DNA of 64,000 nucleotides, taken from the NCBI GenBank assembly GCA_016271365.2, contig CM057456.1:1392663501-1392727500 (forward strand), written 5' to 3'. Origin of the DNA: Neoceratodus forsteri. Its lineage: Eukaryota; Chordata; Ceratodontiformes; Ceratodontidae. The position numbers and the translations under genes are program-made. Under the pieces are notes generated by a model. It was not told where the DNA came from and made no database searches. It worked only from the letters and a program-made list of their open reading frames with translations. This document shows positions 43,785 through 55,213 of the stretch, piece by piece (positions within the stretch are counted from its first letter, which is position 1; each line of letters opens with the position of its first letter).

Positions 43785-44045
43785 TTCTAGGATCGTGGAT
43801 ATGTTGTTCATCCACACTTATTGGCATGTCCCCTTTCCCTTTAAGGATCGCCGGAAGTCTTCAAGCTGGCTTCTCCCACCCACCCAGGTGTTATAACCCT
43901 TGGCTCTGCCCCATGATGCCAGATCTTCCTTTCCGCTGGAAGATTCAGGTTGCCTCCTTCGTGCTTCTGCATTTTGTAATCCCTGGCTTCTAAACCTTCG
44001 GTTCTTCCGAAACTTCGTCTAGTTCGCATTAGTGACCGTGACTCT

Positions 44046-46449
44046 TTGCCTTCGATTATGGAAGATAAGTCTTCCCCTGTATTTTGCCGGTGTTCGTGCG
44101 GCCAGAAAATGTCACGCACCGATCCCCACGCCACGTGCGTATACTGCTTGGGTGTTGGCCATGACACCTCTAAGTGTGACTTTTGCCTTGTATTTCACTC
44201 TAATGTCCTCGATGACCGTCTTGCATGCCTGAAGTTGGGGAAGCCGGAAAAATGGAACCCTCCAGTGAAATCACAGGAGGCTCAGTGTGCGGTTTCTGTG
44301 GCTGCGGGATCTGCCGAGCAATTGGAACGTATGCAAACCTTTGAGGAGGAAGTGGCTCGGGCCACAGAATCTTCCTCTTGGAGCCTCTTTGTTCTGCTCA
44401 ACCTGGGCTCCACCTTCTCGGGTTCTTTCCGAGAGTTGTGCCAGTCTCTCCCTGCTAAGGGGGAGGGTTCTGTGGGCACGCACTCCTCTTGGTCCCGTAA
44501 GTGAGAAAAGGACCGGGGATCATTTTCGTCTCGGCGAAGACCTTCTTGGGATCAGGAGAGATCTTTGTCCCAGGAACTAGCAGTCTCGACTTCATTTGAA
44601 ATTGCCTTTTTGGCTGCTGGCTTCTCGGCCTTGCCATCTGGCCAGTCGACCGAACTGTAGATCGACGAGGTAGAAATTGTCACCGACCCGATCGACCCAT
44701 TGTCGTCGACTCCAGTCAATGACTCTCTTGATCAGACTCTGGCCCTTTCTTTCCCCGACGAGGAGACCCAACCTGCTGGGAATCCTGTCGAGGATGTGGT
44801 CCCCAACCCCAGGAAATCACCGGTCCCACCAGTGTCTCCTGAGCGACCAAATCAGCCCGTCCAATCTCAGTTGAGGTTGAGGACCCCCTCAACCGAGAGG
44901 CTGAGGAAGAGCCACTAGCGCTCGAAAAAGAGGTGACGCAATCGGTCATCCATGTCCTCCTCACATGAGGAGATGCTCAGACAGAAACTCCGTTGGTGCT
45001 ACAAAGACCTTATGTGGCAACAGCTAATTTTGTCTGGGCACAAGCCGACCCCGGATTCTGTCCCGGTCATTACCTGGCTTTTGCCTCCCAGGCCGAAGCT
45101 GAGTCCTTGGGAGCCAAATAAGTCGGTTCCCCCACCCGCGGAGCCAGCAAAACCTCTGGTTCAGCTATACCGGTCTCTCCACCAAGTGTGGTGGAACCGC
45201 CGTCCAAGCAGCCTGTGGTCGGGGCTCCTTCCAAGGGAGATAGACCAGACACCGGGCTTCCCTGGCGTCTTTCGGTCACTGTCACCCTGGATCACCCTCG
45301 GTGGGTCGAAGGTGACCTCGGCAGTCGACCGTTGTATCCGTATTCCTCAGATTCGGATGACCGGCATACATTCTCATCCTAGGGATGATGAATCGGCTGG
45401 TGGGATAGAGATGGAGGGTGGTCCTTTGTCTTTTCAGGGCATTCTTCGCCTTATCTCTGAGTCTATAGGGAAGCCCTTGGAACCTATCCAGAAAAAGGCA
45501 GAGTACCCTCTCACGGATCTCCTCAAGAGAGGGGGGACACCCTGATGGAAGCCTTTCCTGTGGTCGAAGCCACATTCTCCAGAGAGGGGATGCCCCGACA
45601 GAGGCCTTTCCTGTGGCCGAGGCCATATTTGGCCCATCTCTAGAACTTTGGCAGCATCCTGCCTCCTGTCCAGCTCCATTTGCCCACATGGCCCGCAAGT
45701 ATGTGGTGCCCATGGGGCCCCTTGCGGGGTTCACAGAGCACCCTTCGGCCATGAGCTTGGTGACAGCCTCTGTGTTCAGGCATACTGGCAGTTCTGCTGA
45801 CACTGACTGACCTCCCGAAAAGGAATCCAAAAATTTGAATCATTCGGCTCGAAAGGCCTATGCGGCCTCATCTTTAGGCCTTCATCAGGCAAGTTCGGCC
45901 ATCGTCTTGGCACACTTCTCCCATGCCCTCTTGGATTCTTTGGATGAAGTCCTCCCACACCTCCCCACGGACATGCAGACCACGGTCAAGCAGGTCCAGG
46001 ATCAGGGCCGGGCTGTTGCCAAACAGCAGTTTCAGACAGCCCTGGACATTGAGGATTCTTGTGTCTGCTTGATGGCAGCCGCAGTTGCCTTTCACCGCAG
46101 AGCTTGGCTGAGACTCTCCTCTTTCCCAGCAGATACTCAGCACAAACTAGCTGATGTGCCTTTCCTGGGCACCAACCTTTTCGGCCCAGATATGACTGGT
46201 CACCTTCAGCGTATTGAGCAGTCCAGTGCCACCTTAGATGCTACTTCTGCTAAAGGTTCTTTGAGCAAGAAGCCTTTTCAGCACTCTTCCCCTGTGGCCC
46301 AGCAGCCCTCCTTTCAAGGAGAGCAGCTGCAACAGCAGCAACAGGCTCAAGTTTGGCACCCCTGGCCCAAGCCTGGGCCCTCTCAGATCCATAAAGGAGG
46401 CCGAGGTGCAGGTCCTGGATCCTCCTCCTCCTCCAAACCTGCTCAGTGA
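44046..46449 (+). pseudogene. DIRS Gag (family 2)
   Basis: Frame 44046-44504 starts with a cysteine-rich zinc motif CVYCLGVGHDTSKCDFC (about 44136-44186; C-x2-C-x4-H-x4-C-x2-C). It is broken near 44500. A serine/proline-rich linker with several frame changes follows to 45545. Frame 45835-46449 (204 codons) is an intact helical C-terminal domain. It reads AYAASSLGLHQASSAIV, AFHRRAWLRLSSFPADT and FLGTNLFGPDMTGHL and ends in a glutamine-rich tail (EQLQQQQQAQ), a likely RNA-binding region. It is homologous to the family 1 Gag at 29.0-29.7 kb. Confidence 0.77.
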
Positions 46450-46549
46450 CGGGGTGGGGGCTGCCACCCCATCTCCCATCACGCCAGCTCTGGGTTCTTC
46501 CGTGGGGGGCCAGCTCTGCCACTTTCTTTCCGCCTGCTCCGTTATCACC

Positions 46550-47932
46550 ACAGACAGGTGGGCTTTGGAGGTGGTCAGTCAGGGACTGCCTCTGGAATTC
46601 GAGCAGTACCCTCCAAGCCGATCCCGCGCCCTTCAGGAGGAAAGAGTATCCATTCATACTGAGTCTCTCCAAGACGACATTGCTCAGCTCCTCCTCAAAG
46701 AGGCAGTAGCTCCAGTGGTGGATTCTCCAGCAGACCCAGGCTTTGTCCTGGTGCCCAAGTGGATGAGGGGCTGACGCCCCATTCTAGATCTGCATGACCT
46801 GAATCAGTATCTCAGGTCACGCACCTTTTGGATGGTCACTCTGTCCCAGATCATACTATCCTTGGAGCGAAACATGTGGTTCTGTTCACTGGATCTGCAG
46901 GACGTATTCTTTCACATCCCAATCCATCCATCTCATTGGCGGTTCCTCCACTTCCAAGCTGAAGGGACCCTATACGAGTTCCGTGCCATGCTGTTTGGCC
47001 TGTCATTGGCCCCGCGGGTCTTCACCAAATGCATTGAAGTGGTGGCAGCCCATCTCAGGCGTCGGGGGGGGGGGGTCAGAATTTACCCCTGTATTAACGA
47101 TTGACTCTTAGCAGGTGCCACCCAGCAGGAGGTGGAGATGTCCAGGGACCTGGCCCTCCAGACCTGCTCCCAACTCGGCCTCCTGATCAACGAGGCCAAG
47201 TTGGAACTCGTGCCTTCCCAGGTGATGTGCTTCATCAGGGCAGAGTTCGACTCTTGTCAAGCCAGAGCTTGGCTCTCGGCGGACAGAGCAGAGGTTCTCT
47301 CCTCCTTTGCCTAATCATTTTTGGTTGGGCAATTGTGCCCTGCCCGGGACTTTCTACGCCTTCTGGGTTACATGGCAGCGCGCACCTCCATGGTCCATTG
47401 GGCCTGGTGGCACATGCGCCCCCTTCAATTGGAGCTGGCTGCCCGGTGGACTCAGTGCCATGGTCATTTCGACCAGCTGATCACTGTAACCCAGAAGATG
47501 TGGGACACTCTCCAATGGTGGACCACCCCAGACCGGTTGCAGGAAGGGATCCCATTTGTCCACCCTGAGCCAACGGCCGTCCTCATGACCGATGCCTCTC
47601 TCATGGGCTGGGGAACCCACATGGGGGACAAAAGGGCCTACGGGTTCTGGACCCCCAAGGAGTCCCGATACCGCATCAACCTGTTGGAGCTCAGAGCAGT
47701 CGGACTGGCACTGTCAGCATTCGCTCCTCAGCTCCGGGGTCAGGTGGTTCAAATCCAGACTGACAATACCACAGACATGTACTACCTCAACAAACAGGGT
47801 GGCACGCATTCCCGTCTGCTTTACAGGGAGGCGCTCCACATCTGGACCCTTATCAGATGTCTGGAGGCAGATCTCCTAGCCATTCATGTGGCAGGAGCCT
47901 CAAACCATCTGGCGGATGCTCTCAGCCGGTAA
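46550..47932 (+). pseudogene. DIRS reverse transcriptase-RNase H (family 2), active site lost
   Basis: Frame 46406-46774 carries the RT start (WALEVVSQGLPLEFEQY, DDIAQLLLKEAVAP, GFVLVPKW) and stops at 46772. Frame 46832-47104 has WFCSLDLQDVFFHIPI (first catalytic Asp) and MLFGLSLAPRVFTKC. The block that should be YLDDW reads CINDW-like with a stop (about 47088-47103), so the first Asp of the pair is Asn. A nine-base G run lies just before it. Frame 47321-47932 is an intact RNase H: VLMTDASLMGWGTHM, NLLELRAVGLALSAF, VVQIQTDNTTDMYYLN and NHLADALSR, all four acidic positions kept. Confidence 0.85.
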
Positions 47933-48388
47933 GGCAAGACATCCCATAAGTGGTCTCCATCCAGAGGTAGCTTACAGCCTGTTCTCCCATTGGGTCAAAC
48001 TGATGGTGGACCTGTTTTCCTCCAGGGACAACCCCAAGCTGAGGCTGTTTCATGCCGGCCCCCCTCAGCAGGGCTCGCTGCAGGGGGATGCCTTCTCGAG
48101 GCTATGGATCCCAGGCTCTTTTATGCCTTCCCTCCATTTCTCTCGATCCACAAGGTGCTCCTCAAGGTGAGGAGGGACAAGGTGAAGGTGAGCCTGGTAG
48201 CCCCAGACTGGCGGCACCAGTTCTGGTATCCAGATCTCCTCAGCCTCAGCTGCAGGCCCCCGGAGTAGCTTCTAGCATGCCCAGACCTGATCTCTCTCAA
48301 TCAGGAAGGTATACCATCCGGACCTTCAATCCCTGCACCTCACAGTCTGGTACCTGAATGGCTAGAGTTCCAGGCTTTAGGTCTTTCC

Positions 48389-49402
48389 GTGGATGTCCTC
48401 ACCGTGGTGGAGGCATCCAGAAAGGAATTGTCCAGGAAATGTTATGCCTTCAAATGGAAAAGATTTTCCATTTCGTGTCAGGGAAAGGGCCTGGACCCTC
48501 TGTCCCGTCCGGTGGCTAACATTCTCAACTGCATTTGGTCTTTGTCCAAAGGGGGTCTTCAGTCGTCGACCCTTAGGGTGCACCTGGCAACCATCTCTGC
48601 TTACCGAGCGCAAGCCGGTCAGCCGACGTTGGTGCAGGAGGCAGTGGTTGGTCGTTTTTTCAAAGGCCTGAATAACATATCCCCTCCGGTGTATGAAGCT
48701 CCACCCTCGTGGGATCTACTGCTGGTAATGGCAGAGCTCATGGGCAAGCCATTCGAACCAATGCACAAGTGTGCGTTGTCACACTTGTCATGGAAGATGG
48801 CCTTCCTGGTGGCTATCATGTCTGCCAGAAGGACAGGGGAGCTCCAGGCGCTTTTGGTGGACTCCCCTTATCTGGTCTTCCACAGGAACAAGGTTGTCCT
48901 ACGCCCCCACCTGAAATTCCTTCCAAAGGTGTTGTCAGAGTTTCACCTTAACCAGGTGTTAACTCTGCCAGTGTACTACCCTAATTACACCTCAGAGGCT
49001 GAGTACAGGCTCCATACTTTGGACCTGAGATGAGCTCTCTCCTATTATAAGGAGAGGACAGCAGAAATTCGGGGAGAGGTTCGCCAGCTGTTTGTCACAT
49101 ATGCTGAAGCCACTTCTGGCAGACCTGCAGCAAAACAGACTATTGCAAGGTGGATTACCTCTTGCATAGGTCTGTGCTATGAATTGGCGGGCATGGAGCC
49201 TCCCAGAGAGATAAGAGCTCATTCTACCTGCCATACTGCTGCATCAGTGGCTGCTTCCAGGGACATCTCTATCCAGGGAATCTGTCAAGCTGCTACCTGG
49301 AAGTCAGCAAACACCTTCATTACCCATTACCACATCGACCTTGAGTCACGCCAGGATGCTGGTTTTGGGGCCTCAGTTCTCCAGTCTCTGTTTCCCAAGT
49401 GA
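48389..49402 (+). pseudogene. DIRS tyrosine recombinase (family 2), single stop
   Basis: Frame 48389-49033 (214 codons) holds the core-binding region and first catalytic block: RVHLATISAYRAQAG, WKMAFLVAIMSARRTGELQ (arginine kept) and KFLPKVLSEFHLNQVL. It ends at a TGA after TLDLR. The remaining sequence reads on with YAEATSGRPAAKQTI and REIRAHSTCHTAASVA (H-x-x-R-equivalent region) to FITHYHIDLESRQDAG, whose tyrosine is the candidate nucleophile. It closes with SVLQSLFPK at 49402. It is among the best preserved recombinases in the window. Confidence 0.82.
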
Positions 49403-49785
49403 GTATTTTGTGGGTGTGTGCATCTTGCCTCCCTCCTCCCAGAGAACTGCTAGGAGTCTGCCAGTAAGTGTGGATGAACAACATATCCACGATCCCTGAA
49501 AAACAGGTTACTCACCTGTTACAGTAGTTCTAGGAACGGTATTTGTTTTTCATCCACACGGACCCACCTGACCTCCCTGGCTGCGGACGCACAAACCTGG
49601 CTTCCAGCGGGCTAAGATCTGGCATCATGAGGTGGAGCCAAGGGTTATACCACCCGGGTGGGTGGGAGGAGCCAGCTTGAAGACTTCCGGGGATCCTGAA
49701 AGGGAAAGGTAAAGGGACATGGCAATAAGTGTGGATGAACAACATATACCACTTCTAGAACTAGTGTTACAGGTGAGTAACCTGT

Positions 49786-50257
49786 TTTTTTTTTAAATAC
49801 ATCTGTTACTACTTTTCCCTCTTCCCTGTGATAATTTGGTGTTTGTGAAAGACTACGAGTGAGCATTAATAGCACTGTGTAGCATTGTATAGCATTGTAT
49901 AGCATGGTTTGCTATGCTATTTGTGCTTGTTAGGGTTAGTGGATATGGTTGCATTTTTTTTTTTAATTCTTTAAGTTGGGGGGCTCCTTCCCTACCCCCT
50001 ATGTTTTTTATTTTAAATTGGGGTGAGGCAGAGCCCTGCAATTCACAAATTTAAAAAAGAAACATTACAACCATACCAGCTAACCTAACTAAGCAGATCG
50101 CATAGTGTACCACCATGTGGTCCATAGTTTACTGTGCCTTTATACAATCTGTTACAAAATGAAAGGTGAACAATGGTACTGGCAGTCCTATTTCACACTG
50201 CTGTTTGTACTTGTAAGTGCAGTACTATGGTAAGCAGCGTGTCTATCTTTTTTTCAG
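49786..50257. other. Intronic flank of the second dynein exon
   Basis: No element was recognised. It contains a short reiteration of GTATAGCATT at 49880-49905 and ends in the splice acceptor TTTTTTTCAG. Confidence 0.5.
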
Positions 50258-50371
50258 GTTGCCGCCATTCAGGCAGAAGTTTCCTTGAAACAGAAGGACT
50301 GCGAGGATGATCTGGCTAAAGCAGAGCCAGCCCTGGTGGCAGCCACTGCAGCGCTGAACACATTGAATAAG
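50258..50371 (+). CDS. DNAH11: Axonemal dynein heavy chain exon, next stalk exon (DNAH11-like)
   Basis: This 114-bp phase-0 exon encodes 38 residues, from [18 protein letters not shown] to AALNTLNK. The acceptor is CAG ending at 50257 and the donor is AAG|GTAGAG at 50372. It continues directly from the exon at 18811 along the stalk. The motif [18 protein letters not shown] is the conserved stalk segment just before the microtubule-binding region of outer-arm dynein heavy chains. Similarity again favours DNAH11 ([11 protein letters not shown]) over DNAH9 (TAAQAALNTLN-like). The next exon (the NLTELK-type start) was not found in the remaining 13.6 kb. Confidence 0.88.
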
Positions 50372-50487
50372 GTAGAGTGGTGATTGGTCAATACCCAAGT
50401 GATGTGTAAAAAGAAAGAAAGGTACCACAAAATACACACATGGGTATACAAAGCCAAGTACAGGTCTATAAAGAACACAGTCATATG

Positions 50488-50740
50488 GAGTCTGTTTGGT
50501 CTGGGGGTTAGCGCACAGAGCTGTGAACTTTGAGACCCAGGTTTGAATCCTACAACTGCTGCTTGCCCAGTGTGTAACCCTGAGCTGGTCACTTTAACCT
50601 CCCTATGCCAATATGCCTCTGTGCTGTCTGAACCTCCATGTATGCTTAAATGGCAGTGACATTCTCCCCCTCCCTCTTCTGGATTGTAAAGTGCATTTGG
50701 ATACAGTTTGTATAAAACGTGCTGGATGAAACCAAAGTTC
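50488..50740 (+). mobile_element. tRNA-derived SINE (family 3)
   Basis: The head reads GTCTGTTTGGTCTGGGGG then TTAGCGCACAGAG, with B-box GGTTTGAATCCTAC. A CORE-like GTGTAACCCTGAGCTGG then TCACTTTAACCTCCC follows. The 3' part is GGATTGTAAAGTGCATTTGG and ends in ATACAGTTTGTATAAAACG, a tail found in other vertebrate SINEs. It differs from families 1 and 2 in its tail. Confidence 0.7.
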
Positions 50741-53192
50741 CTATCCTTGCTGTGGCTTAGAAACATAGGATTTGTCAGCAGAAAAGAACTGCTTGGCCGA
50801 CCTAGTCTGCCCATATGTTCCCTGCCTAGTCTGTCTCTTCCAAATTAAGCTGGTCTCTGGCGACCCACCTTCCTCCCTATCTGCTTATAGTATTCCCCTA
50901 TGTCTGTCCTATGCATGCTTGAAGCCCCTACCATTTTCACCTCGACTGCTTTCATTGGCAGGCTGTTTCAGGCATCCACCACTCTTTCAATGAATTAGTA
51001 CTTCCTCACATCCCTCTTAAACTTCCCCCATTCCAGCTTCATTGCAGGCCCTCTGGTCCTGGTGCTCTTTCTCATTTGAAAGCGATACCCTTCCTGTACC
51101 CTGTTCACCCCCTCCCCATGAGGTAGTTGTAGGTCTCTATCATATCTCCTCTCATCCAGAGTGTATATATTGAGATCCCCGAGTCTCTCCTTGTAGGGCT
51201 TTTGATGCAACTCCTACACCCTTTTATTTGCCCTCCTCTGGACTGCCTTTGCCCTGTCTATGTTCTTTCTGAGGTGCGCTCTCCAGAACAAGACACAGTA
51301 CTGCAGGTGGGGTCTCACAAGTGAGCGATACAGTGGCAAAACTACCTCCTTCATCTGGCTGGAGATACTGTTCCCTATGTATCCTGGCATTCCACTGGCC
51401 CTGCCCACTGTTTTGTCAAACTGTCCTGCCCCTTTGGGTTATCAGATATAATAACCCCAAGGTCCCTTTCCTGCATAGTGACTGTCAGTATCTAACCCCA
51501 TCCATTGGCTTTGTGCACTGGACATGCAAGATGCTTACCTGCACATCCCTAGACTACCATATTTAGACCATCCTCTAGTTTCCCAAGGTCCCTATGCACT
51601 CTCTCCACCCACTCATGAGTATCCACCTTAATACAGATTTCGGTGTCATTTGCAAATTGGCATACCTTCCCTTCCAGTCCTTCTGCAATGTCACTTATGA
51701 AGACATTGAAGAGGATCAGTCCCGGTACTGAACCCTGCGATACTCAGCCGGTCACTCTCCCCTAATTAGAGTGAGTGCTGTTAATTGTCACCCTCTGTCA
51801 CCTATCCATTAACCAGTACCTTACCCAATTCACTTGTTTGGATCCCATTCATATGCTGCTCAATTTCTTTATCAATCTCCTGTGTGGTACAGTGTCAAAG
51901 GCCTTGCTAAAGTCCAGATAGGCCATGTCCACTGCCCTCCTCTGATCTATTTCCCTGGTCATCCAGTCAAAGAATTGAACCAGATTTGTCTGGCATGACC
52001 TCTCACCCCCACCGTGAATCTGTGCTGCCTGTGGTCTTGTAACTATTGGCTTCAAGATACTGTACCAGATGGACTGGTCCCACATCAGCCGCGCCCTGAA
52101 TAGTGACGTATCTCTCGACCTCTTCACACATGCCTTTAACAAGGCCTGCGACCTCTTCGCTCCCTTCGCCAGGACCTGCTCCAAGAAACAAAACATGCCA
52201 TGGGTCACTGCATCCCTCATCCAAAAACTTAAAGCAAGGGATGACCTTTGGCACATCGCTACTGAGTCTGGCAAGCCAGCGGACAGGCAAGCTTACAGCA
52301 CTGAGCGCAATAAGTGTACCTGGGCCATCCAACAAGCTAAGGCTGAGCACTACAGCACTACCCTTGCCTCCTCCTGGGGGTCCACCAGGAACTTCTGGAA
52401 TAATATAAAAGAATTGAACAGAAAGACTCAGGGACCCCACCCCCATTCCAACTCTCCATTAACGGTACTGTCATCACTATCCTCTTGGCATTGCGGACTG
52501 CCTAAATGCCTCATTCTCCAACCTTAGCTCCATCCTCCCCAGTAGTTTCTTTGACCCTATCCCGGCCTCTCAGCCCCCCACTCTCCCACGCCCACCATTC
52601 TACCTTCACACAACATCCCCACTTGAAGCCAGGCATATCTACAGAAAGCTGTCAATAGTAACAACCCCAGTAATGACCCCCTGGACACCATGATCCTACG
52701 TCAGGTCTTGGATGTTATTCTGGTCCCCTTTACTGACCTTCTAAACCACTCACTATGTCTGGGTCAGTTCCCCTGTACCTAGAAAACAACCATCATCACT
52801 CCGATACACAAGAATGGGGATCGGTTCTCCCCTAGCAACTACCGGCTGATCTCTATTCTCCCCCCATTCTCAAGAGCCCTTGAAAAAGTGGTAGTTGACC
52901 AACTCATGGAGTACCTGACCAAGTATGATGATATGTGTCCTGAGCAGCATGGCTTTCGCTAGCGTCATAGCACCACTACAGCTTTCCTGGAATTTTCTAA
53001 CTTCCTACACACTGCCAAAGACTCTGGCAACCTCGCTGGTCCCGTGTTCATCGACCTCTCCAAGGCCTTTGACACAGTCTGCCATCCTCTCTTGCTTGAC
53101 TCTCTCCTCTGCATTGGTTTCTCAGTTGGTCCCCTCACATAGTTCACCAGCTATCTCTCATCCAGAGCCCAGAGTGTAAAAATCAGCAGCTA

Positions 53193-53275
53193 GATACATA
53201 GATACATAGACAGTGTCGGCAGATAAGGGCCTATGGCCCACCCAGCTCTTTGTCCAATACCCGACCTGTCTGCTC
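53193..53275 (-). mobile_element. Short CR1 3' tail fragment inside the L2
   Basis: On the - strand it reads GGTGGGCCATAGGCCC and TTATCTGCCGACAC, then CTATGTATCTATGTATC, which is only the last ~80 bases of a CR1 with its tail. The L2 frame is interrupted between AQSVKISS and VPQGSILGPL at this place. Confidence 0.75.
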
Positions 53276-54789
53276 CTGAGTACCACAGGGCTCCATCCTG
53301 GGACCCCTTATCTTCAGTCTCTATCTGAACACACTCTCCACTGCCTGTTCCAGCAGAATACTCCTCTATGCGAATGACGCCATGCTATTCTCCTCACACC
53401 CAACCCTGCTTCACTACAGGCCTTCCTCCAGCATGCCTTCTACCAAGCTGAACAGTGGTTCACCAGTCATAGGTTGGTCATGAACTTAAAAAAGACTAAG
53501 GCAATGCTCTACATGCACCACCAAAGCAAAGCCAGAAACGCCCCCTCCTGATACTACCCAGCAGTCTGCACCCTCTAGAGCAAGTATCCTCTTATAAATA
53601 CTTGGGTATCACCATCAACTCTGCCCTCACCTTCCACGCCCACATCAGTGCCCTCTCTGCCACCATCAGCTCCAGGATCGGGCTTCTATACCATCATAAG
53701 GACTGCCTTCCCCCGAGGCTCTCCAGCTGGCCATCACCTCATCTGTCTTGTCTCTAGTGGACTACGGCCTGCCTATCTATGTACCGCTGACAACACTGCA
53801 CTCGCCAAAATCCAGCTCTCCATTAACAAGGCCTGCAGGCTCCTGATCGGAGCTTCTAGGTGCATGCACACCCGTCTACTGTACTCCACTGCCAACCTGC
53901 TCAACCTAGAAGAGAGAATCCGCTATCAGACTTGTCTGCTAGCCAAAAAAACACTCCTTGAACTCTTCCCCCCCCCCGGGGTAACCGCCTCCCTTCACCA
54001 GTCCACCCCTATGGTCTCCACCCATAGTGCCTGTAAGGCTACCCTTCTAGTACCAAGAGCCAGGACATCCCTAGCAAACAGATCCTTTGGCTACAGAGCA
54101 CCCTCCTATTTCAATACCCTCCCAGCCAACTTCACCAACCTCTCTAAAATTGGTCCCTTCAAGACAGTCCTCAAGAGCTACCTCTTCAGCACCCACTGCT
54201 GTAAGTGTACCTAATTCCAGTCTCCAGCACTCCTCTGTACTTCCCCTGTGGGGACTAATCTGCCAACCCTAAGCGACCATCCTGTTTAGGATTTTGACAG
54301 GGTCCTTCGGACTGCTTTTTTCTGCACCCATACCACATCACAAGTCCTCACCCACCCCTGCACGAATGCTACAGTCCCTTGCAGGTCCTATTGCCTGTAT
54401 CCCTTTCAGCTGCTGTCGCCTGGTGACCAATGTTCCCTCTAATTTTTAGTCTCTGTGGGTGGATGACTGATGTGTGTGTGCGGCACTTTGTGCAAAAAAA
54501 TTGACTCGTGCAAAAATTGGGTGGCCCAAACAAGTGAAATACTTTATTGCCAGTAAACAGTAGAAAATATAACCAAACACTCAAATTCTCAATGCAAAGT
54601 ATAAATATACATTCTGACACAGTCTGAAGCTTGGATGTGCATTGTGTACCATAACAGTATAAACTGGAAACGTGTAAACTATGTATATTTTAAAGAATCT
54701 CGCATGCATCTAAAAGGGATGCTGCTGATGGTGCATTGCTAAGAAATTAACATTTACTGTTTTTCTCTCCTGTCTTTCCCATTCTTCCA

Positions 54790-54959
54790 GTGGACTTATA
54801 TTTTATAAAGATCCATTTTTCTACCAGATATTAAAAACTATTTTGTTCGCATCACTATATCTAAATGGCTTTCTTCTAAGTGGTTTCTTTGTTTGCTCTT
54901 AATGCAGTTCATGAGGCTGAAGCCTCTTTCACAGTCAGCACTAGAAGCTTGGAATGTAG
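54790..54959 (-). pseudogene. hAT transposase, C-terminal dimerisation piece
   Basis: The - strand reads SADCERGFSLMNCIKSKQ then RNHLEESHLDIVMRTK. This is the conserved C-terminal hATC dimerisation block (S-A/N-x-x-E-R-x-F-S-x-M-N). It is separated from the rest of the transposase by a LINE. The tract before it, TFQAS, continues the frame that breaks off at 59143. Confidence 0.82.
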
Positions 54960-55213
54960 TAGTAGTAATAGTACAATTTATTTTTCAGCATAAAGCAGTT
55001 ACAATACACTAAAATCAGGACAAAATACATAGTAAATATAAATAGGCAATAAATAAATCAACAAGGGACTTAAATATCTTTACAGTGCAATTCAATTTAA
55101 CAGAGTACCTTTTCACAGAAAAAAAACTCCACAGGACTTCAAATCCCCTAATAAACTTTACAAATGAGTTGAGATTAAACATTTTGCAAAGACCTCTTCC
55201 ATGTTCTTCTCTT

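Larger units (their letters stand above)
43785..49785 (+). mobile_element. DIRS element, family 2, nearly full length (copy D)
   Basis: This 6.0 kb element has inverted ends. The left terminus (GGATATGTTGTTCATCC, about 43796) is the complement of the right terminus (GGATGAACAACATATACC, about 49732). The order is gag (44046-46449), reverse transcriptase (46550-47300), RNase H (47321-47932), linker (47940-48380) and recombinase (48389-49402), then a 3' region ending ACAGGTGAGTAACC. It is the same family as copy B at 7-12.6 kb. Coding is GC-richer than the surroundings. Defects are few but include the polymerase active site. Confidence 0.88.
18958..50257 (+). other. 31.3 kb dynein intron packed with mobile elements
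   Basis: The intron runs from donor GTCAGT (18958) to acceptor TTTTTTTCAG (ends 50257), phase 0 at both ends. It holds an inverted-repeat element, a solo LTR, split LINEs, two nearly full-length DIRS elements, a full-length Gmr1-like element and SINEs. These must all be spliced out of the dynein transcript. Confidence 0.82.
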
